From Natronomonas gomsonensis (GTDB lineage: Archaea; Halobacteriota; Halobacteria; Halobacteriales; Haloarculaceae), in NCBI RefSeq assembly GCF_024300825.1, contig NZ_CP101323.1, positions 434,001-498,000 of the forward strand: a stretch of DNA of 64,000 nt, in the 5' to 3' direction. The first letter of the stretch is position 1. Each line of letters begins with the position of its first letter. Below the pieces are notes generated by a model that was given only the letters and a program-made list of their open reading frames with translations, made no database searches and was not told the DNA's origin. Shown piece by piece: positions 24,560 through 34,443 of this stretch. The position numbers and the translations under genes are program-made.

Positions 24560-25888
24560 ATGACAGCCAACGGTAGCCCCTACGCGCCCCACACGCCGGC
24601 CGAGACCGAGGCGATGCTCTCGGCGGTCGGCGTCGACCGCGAGGAGGCACTCTTCGACATTCCCGACGACGTTCGGTTCGACGGCGAGTTCGGTATCGAC
24701 GCCCGCAGCGAGCGGGCGACACGCGAACTCGTCGAAGACACGCTCGCGAAAAACGACGACCTCGTCGAGTTCCTCGGTCGCGGCCACTACGACCACTACG
24801 TCCCCTCGATGGTTGACCACCTCTCGGCGCGCTCGGAGTTCCTGACGAGTTACACCCAGTATCAACCCGAAGTCGCACAGGGGTTCCTCCAAGCGCTGTT
24901 CGAGTACCAGTCGATGCTCGTGGAGTTGACCGGTCTGTCGGTCGCCAACTGCTCGATGTACGACGCGGCGACGGCACTCGGCGAGGCCGCGACGCTCGCG
25001 GTCCGCGTCCGTGAAACCTCCGGGGACCGCATCGTCGTCCCCGAGACGCTATCTGCGGGCCGCCGCGGTACGCTGGAGAACTACATCGCGGGTCACGACA
25101 TCACCATCGACACCTATCCGATGGACGACGGCAACGTCGACCGCGAGGTGCTGGCCGAGTCCGTCGACGAGGAGACGCTTCTCGTCTACGCCGAGAACCC
25201 GACCGTTCGCGGCACTATCGAGGAAGGCCTCGGTGCGGTCGGCGAACTGGCCGACGACAACGACGCGCTGTTCGTTCTCGGCTCGGACCCGGTCGCACTC
25301 GCCTTACTGCAGGAACCGGCCAGCGTCGGCGCGGACGTGGTCGTCGGCGACGCCGCGACGCTCGGCCTCCCCTCGGCCTACGGGATGGGACTCGGTATCT
25401 TCGCCTGCCGAGAGGAATTCCTTCGGCAGGTCCCCGGCCGCCTCGTCGGCGCCAGCGAGGACACGACGGGCCACCGCGCCTACACGCTCACTCTCCAGAC
25501 CCGCGAACAGCACATCCGCAGGGAGCGGGCCACCTCGAATATCTGTACGAATCAGGCGTGGGTCGCCCTCCGGACGGCGATGCACGTCGCGTGGCTCGGC
25601 CCCGACGGCCTACTCGACCTCGCGGAGGACTGTGTAACCCTCGCCCGAGACCTCGCCGACCGGCTCAACGACATCCGGGGGGTGAAAGCCCCGGTCCACG
25701 ACCGCCACCATTTCCGGGAGTTCGTCGTTCGAACGGACCAACCGGCCTCTGCAGTCGCCGCGGACCTCGAATCCGCGGGCTACGCCGTTCACGTCGTGGG
25801 CGAACACGAACTGCAGGTCTGCGTGACCGAAACCAACGGGAGAAAAATCGACGGCTTCGTCGCCGCCTTCGAGGAGGCCGCACGATGA
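24560..25888 (+). CDS. gcvPA: glycine dehydrogenase (decarboxylating) subunit 1
   Basis: A 442-residue PLP-enzyme half of the split P-protein of the glycine cleavage system. Starts [20 protein letters not shown], the typical N-terminus, with [18 protein letters not shown] and [23 protein letters not shown] downstream, and the C-terminal ANLQ-equivalent segment [14 protein letters not shown]. This subunit lacks the PLP lysine, which is in subunit 2. ATG 24560 is favoured over earlier in-frame starts because it sits three codons before the conserved block. Its stop overlaps the gcvPB start. The complex decarboxylates glycine and passes aminomethyl to lipoyl-GcvH. Confidence 0.93.
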   Translation: MTANGSPYAPHTPAETEAMLSAVGVDREEALFDIPDDVRFDGEFGIDARSERATRELVEDTLAKNDDLVEFLGRGHYDHYVPSMVDHLSARSEFLTSYTQYQPEVAQGFLQALFEYQSMLVELTGLSVANCSMYDAATALGEAATLAVRVRETSGDRIVVPETLSAGRRGTLENYIAGHDITIDTYPMDDGNVDREVLAESVDEETLLVYAENPTVRGTIEEGLGAVGELADDNDALFVLGSDPVALALLQEPASVGADVVVGDAATLGLPSAYGMGLGIFACREEFLRQVPGRLVGASEDTTGHRAYTLTLQTREQHIRRERATSNICTNQAWVALRTAMHVAWLGPDGLLDLAEDCVTLARDLADRLNDIRGVKAPVHDRHHFREFVVRTDQPASAVAADLESAGYAVHVVGEHELQVCVTETNGRKIDGFVAAFEEAAR

Positions 25889-27318
25889 CCGGCGAGTCGC
25901 CGCTCGGCTACAACCAGGCTCGGTGGACCGACGACGAGGACACCTACGAACCGCTGCTCTCCGAGAAGAACACCGAATCGGTCGCCGTCGACTCGGCGCT
26001 GCCCGACGACCTCACGCGGGACTCTCTGGAACTGCCGAACCTCTCGGAGCCCGAACTCGCCCGCCACTACACGCGGCTCTCGGAGATGAACTACGGCGTC
26101 GAGTCCGGGCCGTTCCCGCTTGGCTCCTGTACGATGAAGTACAACCCGAAGTTCACCGAGGACGTGGCCGCAGTCGCCGACGCGTCGGTCCACCCCGACC
26201 GCTCCGAGCAGAGCACGCAGGGAACGCTCGAACTCCAGTACGAACTCCAGCAGTACCTCGGAAAAATCGGTGGGATGGACGCGGTAACGCTACAGCCCCC
26301 CGCCGGCGCCGCCGGCGAGTTCGCCGGCATTCTCATCGCGAACGCGTATCACGAATCCCGAGACGACGACCGCAGCGAGGTCCTCATCCCCGATTCGGCT
26401 CACGGGACGAACTTCGCGTCGGCGGCGATGGCGGGCTACGACGTGGTGACGCTCCCCTCCGGCGAGGACGGCCGCGTCGACCTCGACGCCCTTGCGGCCG
26501 CTCTTTCGGAGGACACCGCCGCGTTGATGCTCACCAACCCGAACACGCTCGGCCTCTTCGAACGGGACATCACCGAAATCAGCGAGATGGTCCACGATGT
26601 CGGTGGCCTGTTGTACTACGACGGTGCGAACCTCAACGCCCTGCTCGGCCACGGCCGACCGGGCGACATGGGCTTCGACATCATGCACTACAACGTCCAC
26701 AAGACGTTCGCGACGCCACACGGCGGCGGCGGCCCCGGAGCGGGACCGGTCGGCGTCGTCGAAGAGTTGGCCGAGTTCCTCCCCGACCCGCACGTCCGCG
26801 AATCAGATGACGGGTACGAACTGTACGCTCCCGAGAACTCCATCGGGAAGGTCCACGGCTATCAGGGCAACTGGCTGGTCGCGGTGAAAGCCTACGCCTA
26901 CATCGCCCGCCTCGGCGACGAGGGACTGGCCGACGCCTCCGCGAAGGCCGTCCTCAACGCCAACTACCTCGCCGAGATGGTCGACTACGAGGTGCCGTTC
27001 GGGCCGTTTCATCACGAGTTCGTCGCCTCGGCCGGCGAGCAGGACGCCGCCGACGTGGCGAAACGGATGCTCGACTACGGCGTCCACCCGCCGACGACGA
27101 AGTGGCCCGAAATCGTCGGCGAGGCGCTGATGACCGAACCGACCGAAATCGAGAACAAACGGACGCTGGACCAACTCGCCGCAGCGTTCAACGCCGCCCG
27201 GGCCGACGACATCGAGACGCTGGAGGCTGCCCCCGAACGGACCGCGGCCCGCCGAATCGACCAGGTGTCGGCCGCGCGGGACCCCCGACTGTCGTGGCAG
27301 GCGCTGGACGAAGCGTAA
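25885..27318 (+). CDS. gcvPB: glycine dehydrogenase (decarboxylating) subunit 2
   Basis: A 477-residue PLP subunit partner of Gcv[48 protein letters not shown] and [18 protein letters not shown] are family blocks. Lys273 in [16 protein letters not shown] should form the Schiff base with PLP. ATG 25885 overlaps the gcvPA stop by four bases (ATGA), so the two are coupled and made in equal amount. gcvT and gcvH are not in the window. Together with glyA and folD (55730 and 61046) this feeds one-carbon units to tetrahydrofolate. Confidence 0.94.
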   Translation: MTGESPLGYNQARWTDDEDTYEPLLSEKNTESVAVDSALPDDLTRDSLELPNLSEPELARHYTRLSEMNYGVESGPFPLGSCTMKYNPKFTEDVAAVADASVHPDRSEQSTQGTLELQYELQQYLGKIGGMDAVTLQPPAGAAGEFAGILIANAYHESRDDDRSEVLIPDSAHGTNFASAAMAGYDVVTLPSGEDGRVDLDALAAALSEDTAALMLTNPNTLGLFERDITEISEMVHDVGGLLYYDGANLNALLGHGRPGDMGFDIMHYNVHKTFATPHGGGGPGAGPVGVVEELAEFLPDPHVRESDDGYELYAPENSIGKVHGYQGNWLVAVKAYAYIARLGDEGLADASAKAVLNANYLAEMVDYEVPFGPFHHEFVASAGEQDAADVAKRMLDYGVHPPTTKWPEIVGEALMTEPTEIENKRTLDQLAAAFNAARADDIETLEAAPERTAARRIDQVSAARDPRLSWQALDEA

Positions 27319-27426
27319 CTCATCCGTTTTTTCTCACGCGAAACCGCCGTCCACAGTCGCGACTCTGCGCGAATGAGCCGATTTGCTATCGCAGTATGTC
27401 GTTTATGGGTTGGCAGTCATCTGCGC

Positions 27427-28590
27427 TCAATCCGCCGTTTCGAGGGATTCGGTCCGGTTTCGGAGGTATTTGATGCGTGCTTCGGTAGCGGGGTGTGTTC
27501 GGAACGGCCCCGTCGTGATATCAGACGCTGCCGGCGGCAAGATGTCCATGACTGCGACCGAGTGCTCCCACTCGCGGAGGTCGGTTTCCGGGCGCGTTCT
27601 GGCGTCGTCGAGCCGACGGAGTGCGCTCGCGAGAGCCGCGGGGTCGCCAGTTAACTCGGCAGCGCCGGCGTCGGCACTCCACTCGCGTCCGCGCGAGAGG
27701 ATAGCCGTCCCGAGTTGTCCGTACCGCTTCAACAGAAGGAAAACGCCGTTCCAGATGCGGTCCCCGAAGTCGTGGGGTTCATCCTCCATCCACTCGTCGG
27801 CCGCGAGTACTGGTCCGAGTGCGGCGCCCATCACCCGACTGTCCCCGTTGGCCAAGTGGCTGATTTCGTGGGCTAAAACTGCCTCAAGTTCGTCTCCAGT
27901 AAGCGTCTCCAGCAGTCCCGTCGACACCAAGACGATTGCGTCGTCGGCGTGTCCCACTGTCACGGATTCCGGACGGTCCGTTTCGGTGACGTGGACTGCT
28001 GGCTTGGGAACGTCGGCCTGCTGTGCGAGGCGACTGACGGTCGTGGCCACATCGGAGTGGCTCTCTTCGATAGGGCGGCTGTCTTCGGCGAGTGCTTCCC
28101 GGAGTCCTCGAACCCGGGCTCGAACGTCCGCGACCGTCACCCACAGCGCGAGAACGACGCCGAGTCCGAACACGACGACGAGACCGACGGCCGTCGACAG
28201 GGCGGCCCGTAGCGCTGCGCTCCCCTCGATAAGCGCCAGGTAGAGACACCCGAGCAATCCGACGGTAACGGTCAAGGAGATGGGGGTTGTCGGCGGAATC
28301 AGATACTCAGTGTCGGTGTAGTTCCGAACGTAGGACCACCCACGAACACCACCGACTATGGCGGCTATCGCAGCCGACGCGACGGCCCATGCCGGCACGG
28401 GGATTGCCGTCGACAGCCGCGGCAGGTCGGCGAGTGCGTCGACGCCTTCGTACACCCACCCGAAAATCGTGAATCCGAGCATCCCACCGAAAATCGAGAG
28501 TATAACGGCGAGAACGAGCGATATCGACAGGAGGATACCGAGCGAGACGGCCATTCGGCCGAGAAGCGAGAGGCGCAACCGGAGTTTCAT
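27427..28590 (-). CDS. M48 family membrane metalloprotease (HtpX-like)
   Basis: A 387-residue zinc protease. Two N-terminal membrane segments (MAVSLGILLSISLVLAVIL and onward) are followed by two more around residues 70-155. The catalytic motif is HEISH at 241-245 (His241, Glu242, His245), with a third ligand Glu in SRGREWSADAGAAELTGDP. The C-terminal HPATEARIKYLR is the family end motif. HtpX-like proteases sit in the cytoplasmic membrane and degrade damaged membrane proteins. ATG 28588-28590 has an AAATAC-type AT-rich box near -29 upstream. It converges with gcvPB. Confidence 0.9.
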   Translation of the reverse strand: MKLRLRLSLLGRMAVSLGILLSISLVLAVILSIFGGMLGFTIFGWVYEGVDALADLPRLSTAIPVPAWAVASAAIAAIVGGVRGWSYVRNYTDTEYLIPPTTPISLTVTVGLLGCLYLALIEGSAALRAALSTAVGLVVVFGLGVVLALWVTVADVRARVRGLREALAEDSRPIEESHSDVATTVSRLAQQADVPKPAVHVTETDRPESVTVGHADDAIVLVSTGLLETLTGDELEAVLAHEISHLANGDSRVMGAALGPVLAADEWMEDEPHDFGDRIWNGVFLLLKRYGQLGTAILSRGREWSADAGAAELTGDPAALASALRRLDDARTRPETDLREWEHSVAVMDILPPAASDITTGPFRTHPATEARIKYLRNRTESLETAD

Positions 28591-28635
28591 ACTATCCAAC
28601 GCACACACCGAACCGACAAATACTCCGTGCCGAAT

Positions 28636-28803
28636 CTACGCCGAGGCGGAGGTGTCGATGCCGTTGATTGTGACGAAGCCGTAGTCACACTCCGGGCAGT
28701 GCCACTTCTTTTTCGTACCGAGGTGGATGCGCATGCTCGCAGCCTTGTAGAACTCCTGGCTCGTCTCACAGACCGGACAGTCGTCTTCCAGCGAGAGGCT
28801 CAT
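28636..28803 (-). CDS. 55-residue zinc-ribbon protein
   Basis: A protein of 55 residues starting at ATG 28801-28803. CPVC (residues 9-12) and CPEC (36-39) give four cysteine zinc ligands; between them lies a charged helix (TSQEFYKAASMRIHLGTKKKWH). The end FVTINGIDTSASA is neutral. Such two-CxxC proteins of 40-60 residues are a numerous haloarchaeal group, often involved in regulation of motility or biofilm. It ends 45 bases upstream of the M48 gene on the same strand and may be its operon partner. Confidence 0.8.
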   Translation of the reverse strand: MSLSLEDDCPVCETSQEFYKAASMRIHLGTKKKWHCPECDYGFVTINGIDTSASA

Positions 28804-29032
28804 ACATCGGCGTACTCGGGGCGGACAGTTGTAGTTTACTGGTTGGCGGCTCGCATCTGATTGCGGTATTTTCAGTAATAAACCGTATGTGGGGATATCG
28901 AACTATGTCGCGTGTGTTCGGGTCGATCCTGAACGAACGGCGGATATTGGCCGAAGTCGCGGCTAACATGAACACGCCTGTCATGGCCACCACAACGCAC
29001 AAGGGAGACCTTTACCATTGTTAGAGAGACTC

Positions 29033-30181
29033 ATGAGCACACCAGTCATCGTCGACGCCGTCCGAACGCCGTTCGGAAAGCGCGACGGCTCGTTCAGCGA
29101 CACCCACCCACAGGACCTCGCGGCGGAACCACTACACGCCCTTCGGGAGCGAAACGACTTCGACCCCGAAACCATCGAGGACGTCATCTACGGCTGTGTG
29201 ACGCCGGTCGACGAGCAGGGGCTCAACATCGCCCGACTGGCGCCGATGGTAGCCGGTTGGGGCGACGGCGTTCCCGGCGTCCAACTGAACCGGATGTGTG
29301 GCTCCGGCCAGCAGGCCATCAACTTCGCCGCTGGCCAAATCGCTGCGGGTCACCACGACGTCATCATCGCCGGTGGCGTCGAACACATGACGCGCGTGCC
29401 GATGGGGTCGGACGGCAACAGCGTCACGGACACGTACTTCGAGTACTTCGACGAACTCACCACACAGGGTGAGGGTGCCGAGCGCATCGCCGAGAACTAC
29501 GGCTTCTCCCGGGAGTATCTCGACGAACTCGCCGCCGAGTCCCAATCGCGGTGGGGCGAGGCCGCCAAGGCCGGCCACTACGACGACCAGGTCGTCCCCG
29601 TCGAGACGGAACTGGACGACGACTCGGTTACGGTCAAGGAAGACGAACACCCCCGTCCCGGTACGACCGCCGAGAAACTCGCGAACCTCCCGCCGTCGTT
29701 CCGCAGCGCCGAGAACGGCTTCCACCACGCCGGCAACTCTTCGGGCATCGTCGATGGCGCGGGCGGGTTGCTCATCGCCAGCGAGGAAGCCGCCGAGGAA
29801 CACGGCTGGGACCCGATGGCTCGCATCGTCGACAGCCACGTCGTCGGCGTCGACCCCATCACGATGCTCACCGGCCCGATTCCGGCGACTCAGGAGATTC
29901 TCGAGCAGAACGACATGAGCATCGACGACATCGACCGCTTCGAAGTCAACGAGGCCTTCGCGGCCGTCGTCGCCGCGTGGCTCGAAGAGACCGGCGCCGA
30001 CTGGGAGAAGACGAACGTCTGGGGCGGCGCCATCGCCCACGGCCATCCGCTGGGTGCGACCGGGTCCGCGCTCGTCGGCAAACTCCCCTACCAACTCGAG
30101 GAGTGCGACGGCCAGTACGGTCTCTCGACGATGTGTATCGGCTTCGGACAGGGCATCGCGACCATCATCGAACGGCTGTAA
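29033..30181 (+). CDS. thiolase family protein (acetyl-CoA acetyltransferase)
   Basis: A 382-residue thiolase. Nucleophile Cys89 in NRMCGSGQQA, His338 in AHGHPLGATGS and the proton-exchange Cys368 in STMCIGFGQG are all present, as is NEAFAAVVAAW. It should interconvert two acetyl-CoA and acetoacetyl-CoA plus CoA, or act in beta-oxidation of 3-ketoacyl-CoA. ATG 29033 is chosen over TTG 29018 because it directly precedes the conserved PVIVDAVRTPFGK. A separate OB-fold partner gene, required by some archaeal thiolase/HMG-CoA synthase complexes, is not beside it, which supports a self-sufficient enzyme. Confidence 0.93.
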   Translation: MSTPVIVDAVRTPFGKRDGSFSDTHPQDLAAEPLHALRERNDFDPETIEDVIYGCVTPVDEQGLNIARLAPMVAGWGDGVPGVQLNRMCGSGQQAINFAAGQIAAGHHDVIIAGGVEHMTRVPMGSDGNSVTDTYFEYFDELTTQGEGAERIAENYGFSREYLDELAAESQSRWGEAAKAGHYDDQVVPVETELDDDSVTVKEDEHPRPGTTAEKLANLPPSFRSAENGFHHAGNSSGIVDGAGGLLIASEEAAEEHGWDPMARIVDSHVVGVDPITMLTGPIPATQEILEQNDMSIDDIDRFEVNEAFAAVVAAWLEETGADWEKTNVWGGAIAHGHPLGATGSALVGKLPYQLEECDGQYGLSTMCIGFGQGIATIIERL

Positions 30182-30198
30182 CTCGGAACCGACCCGCA

Positions 30199-30205
30199 TT
30201 TTATT
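30199..30205 (+). promoter_or_regulatory. TATA box of the NifU-domain gene
   Basis: TTTTATT is centred about 28 bases before ATG 30230. It favours that ATG over the in-frame GTG at 30221, which would be only 19 bases from the box. Confidence 0.45.
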
Positions 30206-30229
30206 GCTGTCGTCTACGTAGTGAGTCCG

Positions 30230-30538
30230 ATGACCACCGTCACAGCCGACGAGAACGACCTTCGGGAGCGCATCATGGCCTTTCTTCGAAAGAACTTCCC
30301 GCAGATAGAGATGCACGGCGGCAGCGCAGCGATTCAGCAACTCGACATGGAGGCCGGTAGCGTCACTATCCGTCTCGGCGGCGCGTGTTCGGGGTGTGGC
30401 GTCTCGCCGATGACGACGCAGGCGCTGAAGACGCGACTCGTCCAGGAGATACCCGAGATAACCCGGGTCGAGACCGAGACCGGCGACGGTGACGCCGGAA
30501 CCCCCCGGGGATTCGACGCCGACGACGTGCCGTTCTGA
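30230..30538 (+). CDS. NifU C-terminal domain Fe-S scaffold protein
   Basis: A 102-residue protein with the Nfu domain: LRERIMAFLRKNFPQIEMHGGS, SVTIRLGGACSGCGVSPMTTQALKTRL and a charged tail. The CSGC pair supplies the thiolate ligands that hold a [4Fe-4S] cluster at the dimer interface, for delivery to client enzymes. The stand-alone Nfu form is common in haloarchaea. The TATA box near 30202 supports ATG 30230. birA follows 35 bases downstream with its own TATA-like box. Confidence 0.9.
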   Translation: MTTVTADENDLRERIMAFLRKNFPQIEMHGGSAAIQQLDMEAGSVTIRLGGACSGCGVSPMTTQALKTRLVQEIPEITRVETETGDGDAGTPRGFDADDVPF

Positions 30539-30573
30539 GGGAGGCTTTTATCGCCGGCCATCGAGGGTCGAGT

Positions 30574-31500
30574 ATGCAGGAAACGAGACGACAGGTCCTC
30601 GATGCCGTCGGAGACGGTCCGGTCGGCGGGCCGGAACTGGCCGAACGGCTCGAAATATCGCGGGCAGCAGTGTGGAAACACGTCGAAGCGCTCCGCGAGG
30701 AGGGGTTCGGAATCGAGAGCAGAGAGGACGGCTACGTTCTCACGTCGGTTCCGGAGTTCGGCGGTGCGGCCGTCGAGTTCGGTCTCGAGGCACCGTTCGA
30801 CGTTGAGTACCACGACGCCGTCGGGAGTACGAACGACCGCGCCCGGGAGTTGGCGGCCGAGGGTGCGGCCGACATCGCCGTCCTCGCGGACGAACAGACC
30901 GGTGCCCGCGGCCGCCTCGAACGAGCGTGGTCGGCGCCGTCGGGCGGTATCTGGCTCAGCATCGTCTGCCGTCCCGACCTCACGCCGGCGCAGGTACCGG
31001 TGTACACGTTGGCGGCGGCCGTCGCCACGGCCGAAGCACTCCGCGATGTCGGCGTCGACGCCGGTATCAAGTGGCCCAACGACATCCTCGTCGGCCCCGA
31101 CGAGAAGAAAATCGTCGGCATTCTCACCGAGATGGAGGGCGAGGCCGACCGCGTCTCGTGGGTCATCTCAGGCATCGGCATCAACGCCAACGTCGACGTA
31201 AGCGAGGTTCCCGAAACGGCGACGACGATTCGAAACGAGGTCGGCGACGTGGACCGCGCCGAGTTGACTCGGACGATACTGGAACGGTTCGACGAACTAC
31301 GGCGGGACCCGGAGGCAATCCTGCCGGCATGGCGTGAACACTCCATCACGCTCGGCCAGCGGGTCCGAGTCGAGACGGCCACCGGAGAGGTGGTCGGGGA
31401 GGCCATCGACGTCGAGTTCCCGGGAACGCTCGTCGTCGACACCGAAGCGGGTGAGAAACGCGTGTCGGCGGGCGACTGTGAACACCTCCGGCCAGTCTGA
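30574..31500 (+). CDS. birA: biotin--protein ligase with DNA-binding domain
   Basis: A 308-residue BirA. Residues 1-65 form a winged helix (LAERLEISRAAVWKHVEALREEGFGI). The ligase core has VGSTNDRARELA, EQTGARGRLERAWSAPSGG, and IKWPNDILVGPDEKKIVGIL with the catalytic Lys-Trp-Pro-Asn-Asp. A C-terminal SH3-like domain ends it. The biotinoyl-AMP loop, canonically GRGRxGR, is ARGRLER here. Role: attach biotin to acyl-CoA carboxylases and possibly repress biotin genes. A TTTTAT box at 30546-30551 lies 25 bases before ATG 30574, consistent with leaderless translation. Confidence 0.92.
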   Translation: MQETRRQVLDAVGDGPVGGPELAERLEISRAAVWKHVEALREEGFGIESREDGYVLTSVPEFGGAAVEFGLEAPFDVEYHDAVGSTNDRARELAAEGAADIAVLADEQTGARGRLERAWSAPSGGIWLSIVCRPDLTPAQVPVYTLAAAVATAEALRDVGVDAGIKWPNDILVGPDEKKIVGILTEMEGEADRVSWVISGIGINANVDVSEVPETATTIRNEVGDVDRAELTRTILERFDELRRDPEAILPAWREHSITLGQRVRVETATGEVVGEAIDVEFPGTLVVDTEAGEKRVSAGDCEHLRPV

Positions 31501-31529
31501 ACTCCCCGTTCCGGCGAGGTGATCCGACG

Positions 31530-32036
31530 CTACCTGAGGACTTCCGAGACGGCGGGGTCGGCCGCGAATGGGCGTTCGTCGGTGGTCTCTTCGGGCAGGG
31601 GTTCCTCGATATCACCGACACGGACGGTCAACACCGGCACCTCAGAGCCGCGGACGACCCGTTCGGCGACGCTGCCGAGTAGGAGTCGGTTGAGTCCGCC
31701 CCGTCCGTGGGTACCCATGACGACGAGGTCGCACCGGTTATCACGGGCGTATTTGACGATTTCTTTGCTCGGTGGTCCCTCGGCCATCGCGGTGGCGGTT
31801 TCGGCTTCCCGGAGACGTTTCTCGGCGTTGCGAAGCGCGGCCTCCCCCTCTTCGCGGAGCATCGAGGTGACGCTCTCCCAGGAAGTCTCCATCGGGAGGC
31901 TCGCGAACCCGGCGGTGTCGACGACGTAGAGGAAGTGAACCTCGGCATCGTGGGCCTCCGACAGTTCCGACGCGTGGTCGATTACTCGGTCCATGCCGCC
32001 CGACCCGTCAGTCGGAACGAGAATTCGATTGTACAT
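31530..32036 (-). CDS. universal stress protein, ATP-binding type
   Basis: A 168-residue UspA-domain protein. It starts MYNRILVPTDGSGGMDRVID and has the full nucleotide loop GTHGRGGLNRLLLGSVAERVVR near residues 115-136. A C-terminal extension of about 25 residues (EEPLPEETTDERPFAADPAVSEVLR) goes beyond the usual length. Convergent with birA, 29 bases apart. Start ATG 32034-32036; an upstream in-frame ATG is less likely because it would add a Cys-rich unusual N-terminus. Confidence 0.92.
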   Translation of the reverse strand: MYNRILVPTDGSGGMDRVIDHASELSEAHDAEVHFLYVVDTAGFASLPMETSWESVTSMLREEGEAALRNAEKRLREAETATAMAEGPPSKEIVKYARDNRCDLVVMGTHGRGGLNRLLLGSVAERVVRGSEVPVLTVRVGDIEEPLPEETTDERPFAADPAVSEVLR

Positions 32037-32111
32037 TGTCACCACACCACACGAACAATGGCGGCACCCGCACAAACCCTTTTCGACCGTTCACGGACGA
32101 CTCTGAATCGC

Positions 32112-33140
32112 TTACGCGCTGTCTCGGGGCGTGACGACGTTCTTCACGTCGTCGACGCCGGCGCGACGAACCACCGCCCGAACCGGGTCGCGGGCGCCGG
32201 TGAGGTTGTCCGAGTCACCGTCGAGAACGAACAGTCGGGCCTCCCGGCCGGGTTCGATGACGCCGCAGTTCAGCCCCGCGATGTCGGCGCCGGCGGCCGT
32301 CGCCATCCGCAGCACTTCGGGCGCGGTCACGTCACACAGTTTCGCGGTGAACTCCATCTCTCGGAACATCGACGGACTGTTGAGCATCACGTTGTCGGTG
32401 CCGAGTGCGACCGACGTACGTTCCAGGAGGTCCGAGACTGGTGGCACGCCCACGTCGGTGACGAGGTTCGACCGCGGACAGACGACGACCGGCGTCTCGC
32501 TATCTTCCAGCCGTTCGAGGTGCATCTCCCCGGCGTACACCATGTGGACGACGAAGTCGGGGTCGAGGTCCAAAGCGGGATTGATGTCGTGGGGGTCTCG
32601 CTCGCCGGCGTGGATGCCGAAGGGTTTCTCCGCGTGCAGGGTAGCGTTGCGCTCCGCGGAGAAATCCGCATCGCGGGCGCCGCTGGCACCGTAGCCGTCG
32701 GCTACCTCCAACACCTCGATTTCCTCGCGGCCGAAGACGAACGGTTCGATGTCGAGGCGTGCCGTCGCATCGAGCAGCGCGTGAACGCCGTCGACGCCGC
32801 CCTCTCGGAACTCGAGAAACGCCGTCGTTCCGCTCGATTCCATGAACGACAGCGAGCGACGCATCGCCTCAACCAACTCCTCCCGTGTTGCGTCCTCAAG
32901 CAGTCGGTGCTTGAGGCCGTCCGGCGGCGCGACGAGGTCGTCCAACGAGAGGCCGCGACCGGCCTCTTTGGCGATGGAGTCGCCGATGTGCGTGTGCGCG
33001 TTGACGAACGCCGGACAGATGATGTCCGTCGAGGCCGTCTCGACCTCCTCGATGGCCGTTATTTCGCCGTCCTCGACGACGACGCGGCCCTCGACCGGTT
33101 CGTAGTCGGCTCCGGCGAGTATCGTCCCCGACAGTTCCAT
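32112..33140 (-). CDS. amidohydrolase-family deaminase-like protein
   Basis: A 342-residue TIM-barrel metal hydrolase. HTH (His49, His51) on strand 1, HAGE on strand 5, a HMVYAGEMH segment on strand 6 and GTDN on strand 8 are the metal-ligand and catalytic positions of the ATZ/TRZ and cytosine deaminase branch. CPRSNLVTDVG before GTDN is typical of aminohydrolases acting on S-adenosylhomocysteine, methylthioadenosine or guanine-type substrates. At 342 residues it is somewhat shorter than most members (about 400-450), mainly in the N-terminal composite domain. Start ATG 33138-33140. Exact substrate unknown. Confidence 0.85.
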   Translation of the reverse strand: MELSGTILAGADYEPVEGRVVVEDGEITAIEEVETASTDIICPAFVNAHTHIGDSIAKEAGRGLSLDDLVAPPDGLKHRLLEDATREELVEAMRRSLSFMESSGTTAFLEFREGGVDGVHALLDATARLDIEPFVFGREEIEVLEVADGYGASGARDADFSAERNATLHAEKPFGIHAGERDPHDINPALDLDPDFVVHMVYAGEMHLERLEDSETPVVVCPRSNLVTDVGVPPVSDLLERTSVALGTDNVMLNSPSMFREMEFTAKLCDVTAPEVLRMATAAGADIAGLNCGVIEPGREARLFVLDGDSDNLTGARDPVRAVVRRAGVDDVKNVVTPRDSA

Positions 33141-33225
33141 GTCTCCCTCTGTGGCGGCCTCCGATAAAAACAGGCCCGTTATCCGATTACTTCTTTTCCC
33201 GGCGGGAATCGACGTCTGGGCACCG

Positions 33226-34443
33226 TTAGAACTCGTCTAGGGTCGTGTTGATGCTCTTCCGTACGTCGACGACCAAGGCGTCGAGGTCGAGTCCGAGGAC
33301 CTCCTCGGTGGCCTGCCCGACGCGGTCGGTCGCTTCCTCGGGCGCATAGACGCCGAGACGCCACTGCTCGTGTTGGGCGCGGCGGAGCGCACTCACCAGC
33401 GTCGACTGCGTTCCGAGTTGTCGCACCTCGCCGCTGACGACGACGCGACTCGTCGATTCGCGCATCCCCGGTCGAGGGGGAACGTCGAGCACGACCCAGT
33501 CGGGGTCGACGTTCGCGTGGTCGGCGATGTCCCGCTCGAGGGCCACGATTTCCTCGTGGTCGGCGTCGACGATGTCGTCGGGAACGTCCCGCAACTCAGC
33601 CCACACCGCCCGTTTGTACAGGTCCCGGTCGTCGAGTCGTCGTGCGAACTCGGCTGATTCCGAACAGTCCCGGAGGGCGACGGTGAGGTCGCGGTCGTCC
33701 ATCCGACGGACCGTCTCGGCGTCGGCGGCGCCCGACGACAGAAGCGCCTCGGTGGCCCGCCGCAGCATCGCCTTCGAGATTCGCGCGACGTGGTGGTTGT
33801 ACACGACGGGATTCATCAGCGCACGGGCGAGCAGCAGCGATTCAGCGGTCTGGACGTTGCCGTCGGCGAGTACGAGTTCGCCGTCGACGAACCGCAACTC
33901 CCGGACCAGTCGCCCCGTGTCGATGGTGCCGTAGGGAACGCCGGTGTGGTGGGCATCCCGGATGAGGTAGTCCATCCGGTCGACGTCGAGTTCTCCGGAG
34001 ACCAACTGGCCGAACTCGCCGTCGCCGGCGACGAGCGCGGCGACCCTCGTGGGGTCTATGTCGTGAAGCGCAAGGGTGCGAGCGACTTCGCCGCCCGTCA
34101 GGAGGTCTTCGACCTCGTCGTGGAACTTCCCGGTGTGGCGGGCGACGAGTCCCTCGATGTTGTGGCTGAAGGGGCTGTGGCCGATGTCGTGGAGGATGGC
34201 GGCGGCACGAACTCGCTCGGCCCGTTTGCCTTCGATACCGAGATGGTCGAGCGCGCGCGTGGCGAGGTGATAGACGCCGAGTGAGTGTTCGAAGCGGGTG
34301 TGGTTGGCGCTCGGGTAGACGAGTTCGACGGTGCCGAGTTGTTTGATGCGCCGGAGGCGCTGGACGGCTGGGGTGTCGAGGAGGTCCTCGGCAACCCCCT
34401 CGACGGCGATGTGGTCGTGGACGCTGTCCTTTATGGTCGCCAT
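33226..34443 (-). CDS. HD-domain phosphohydrolase (SAMHD1/dGTPase-like)
   Basis: A 405-residue protein. TRFEHSLGVYHL (His53) and AAILHDIGHSPFSH (His85-Asp86) are the HD metal site, with Asp further on in VSGELDVDRMDYLIRDAHHTG. This pattern (RFEHSLG..., HDIGHxPFSH, DxDRxDYLxRD) is the conserved signature of the SAMHD1/dNTP triphosphohydrolase-like archaeal family (COG1078). The predicted activity is hydrolysis of deoxynucleoside triphosphates or related nucleotides. ATG 34441-34443 is immediately before KDSVHDHI, the family start. It is divergent from tfb. Confidence 0.9.
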   Translation of the reverse strand: MATIKDSVHDHIAVEGVAEDLLDTPAVQRLRRIKQLGTVELVYPSANHTRFEHSLGVYHLATRALDHLGIEGKRAERVRAAAILHDIGHSPFSHNIEGLVARHTGKFHDEVEDLLTGGEVARTLALHDIDPTRVAALVAGDGEFGQLVSGELDVDRMDYLIRDAHHTGVPYGTIDTGRLVRELRFVDGELVLADGNVQTAESLLLARALMNPVVYNHHVARISKAMLRRATEALLSSGAADAETVRRMDDRDLTVALRDCSESAEFARRLDDRDLYKRAVWAELRDVPDDIVDADHEEIVALERDIADHANVDPDWVVLDVPPRPGMRESTSRVVVSGEVRQLGTQSTLVSALRRAQHEQWRLGVYAPEEATDRVGQATEEVLGLDLDALVVDVRKSINTTLDEF

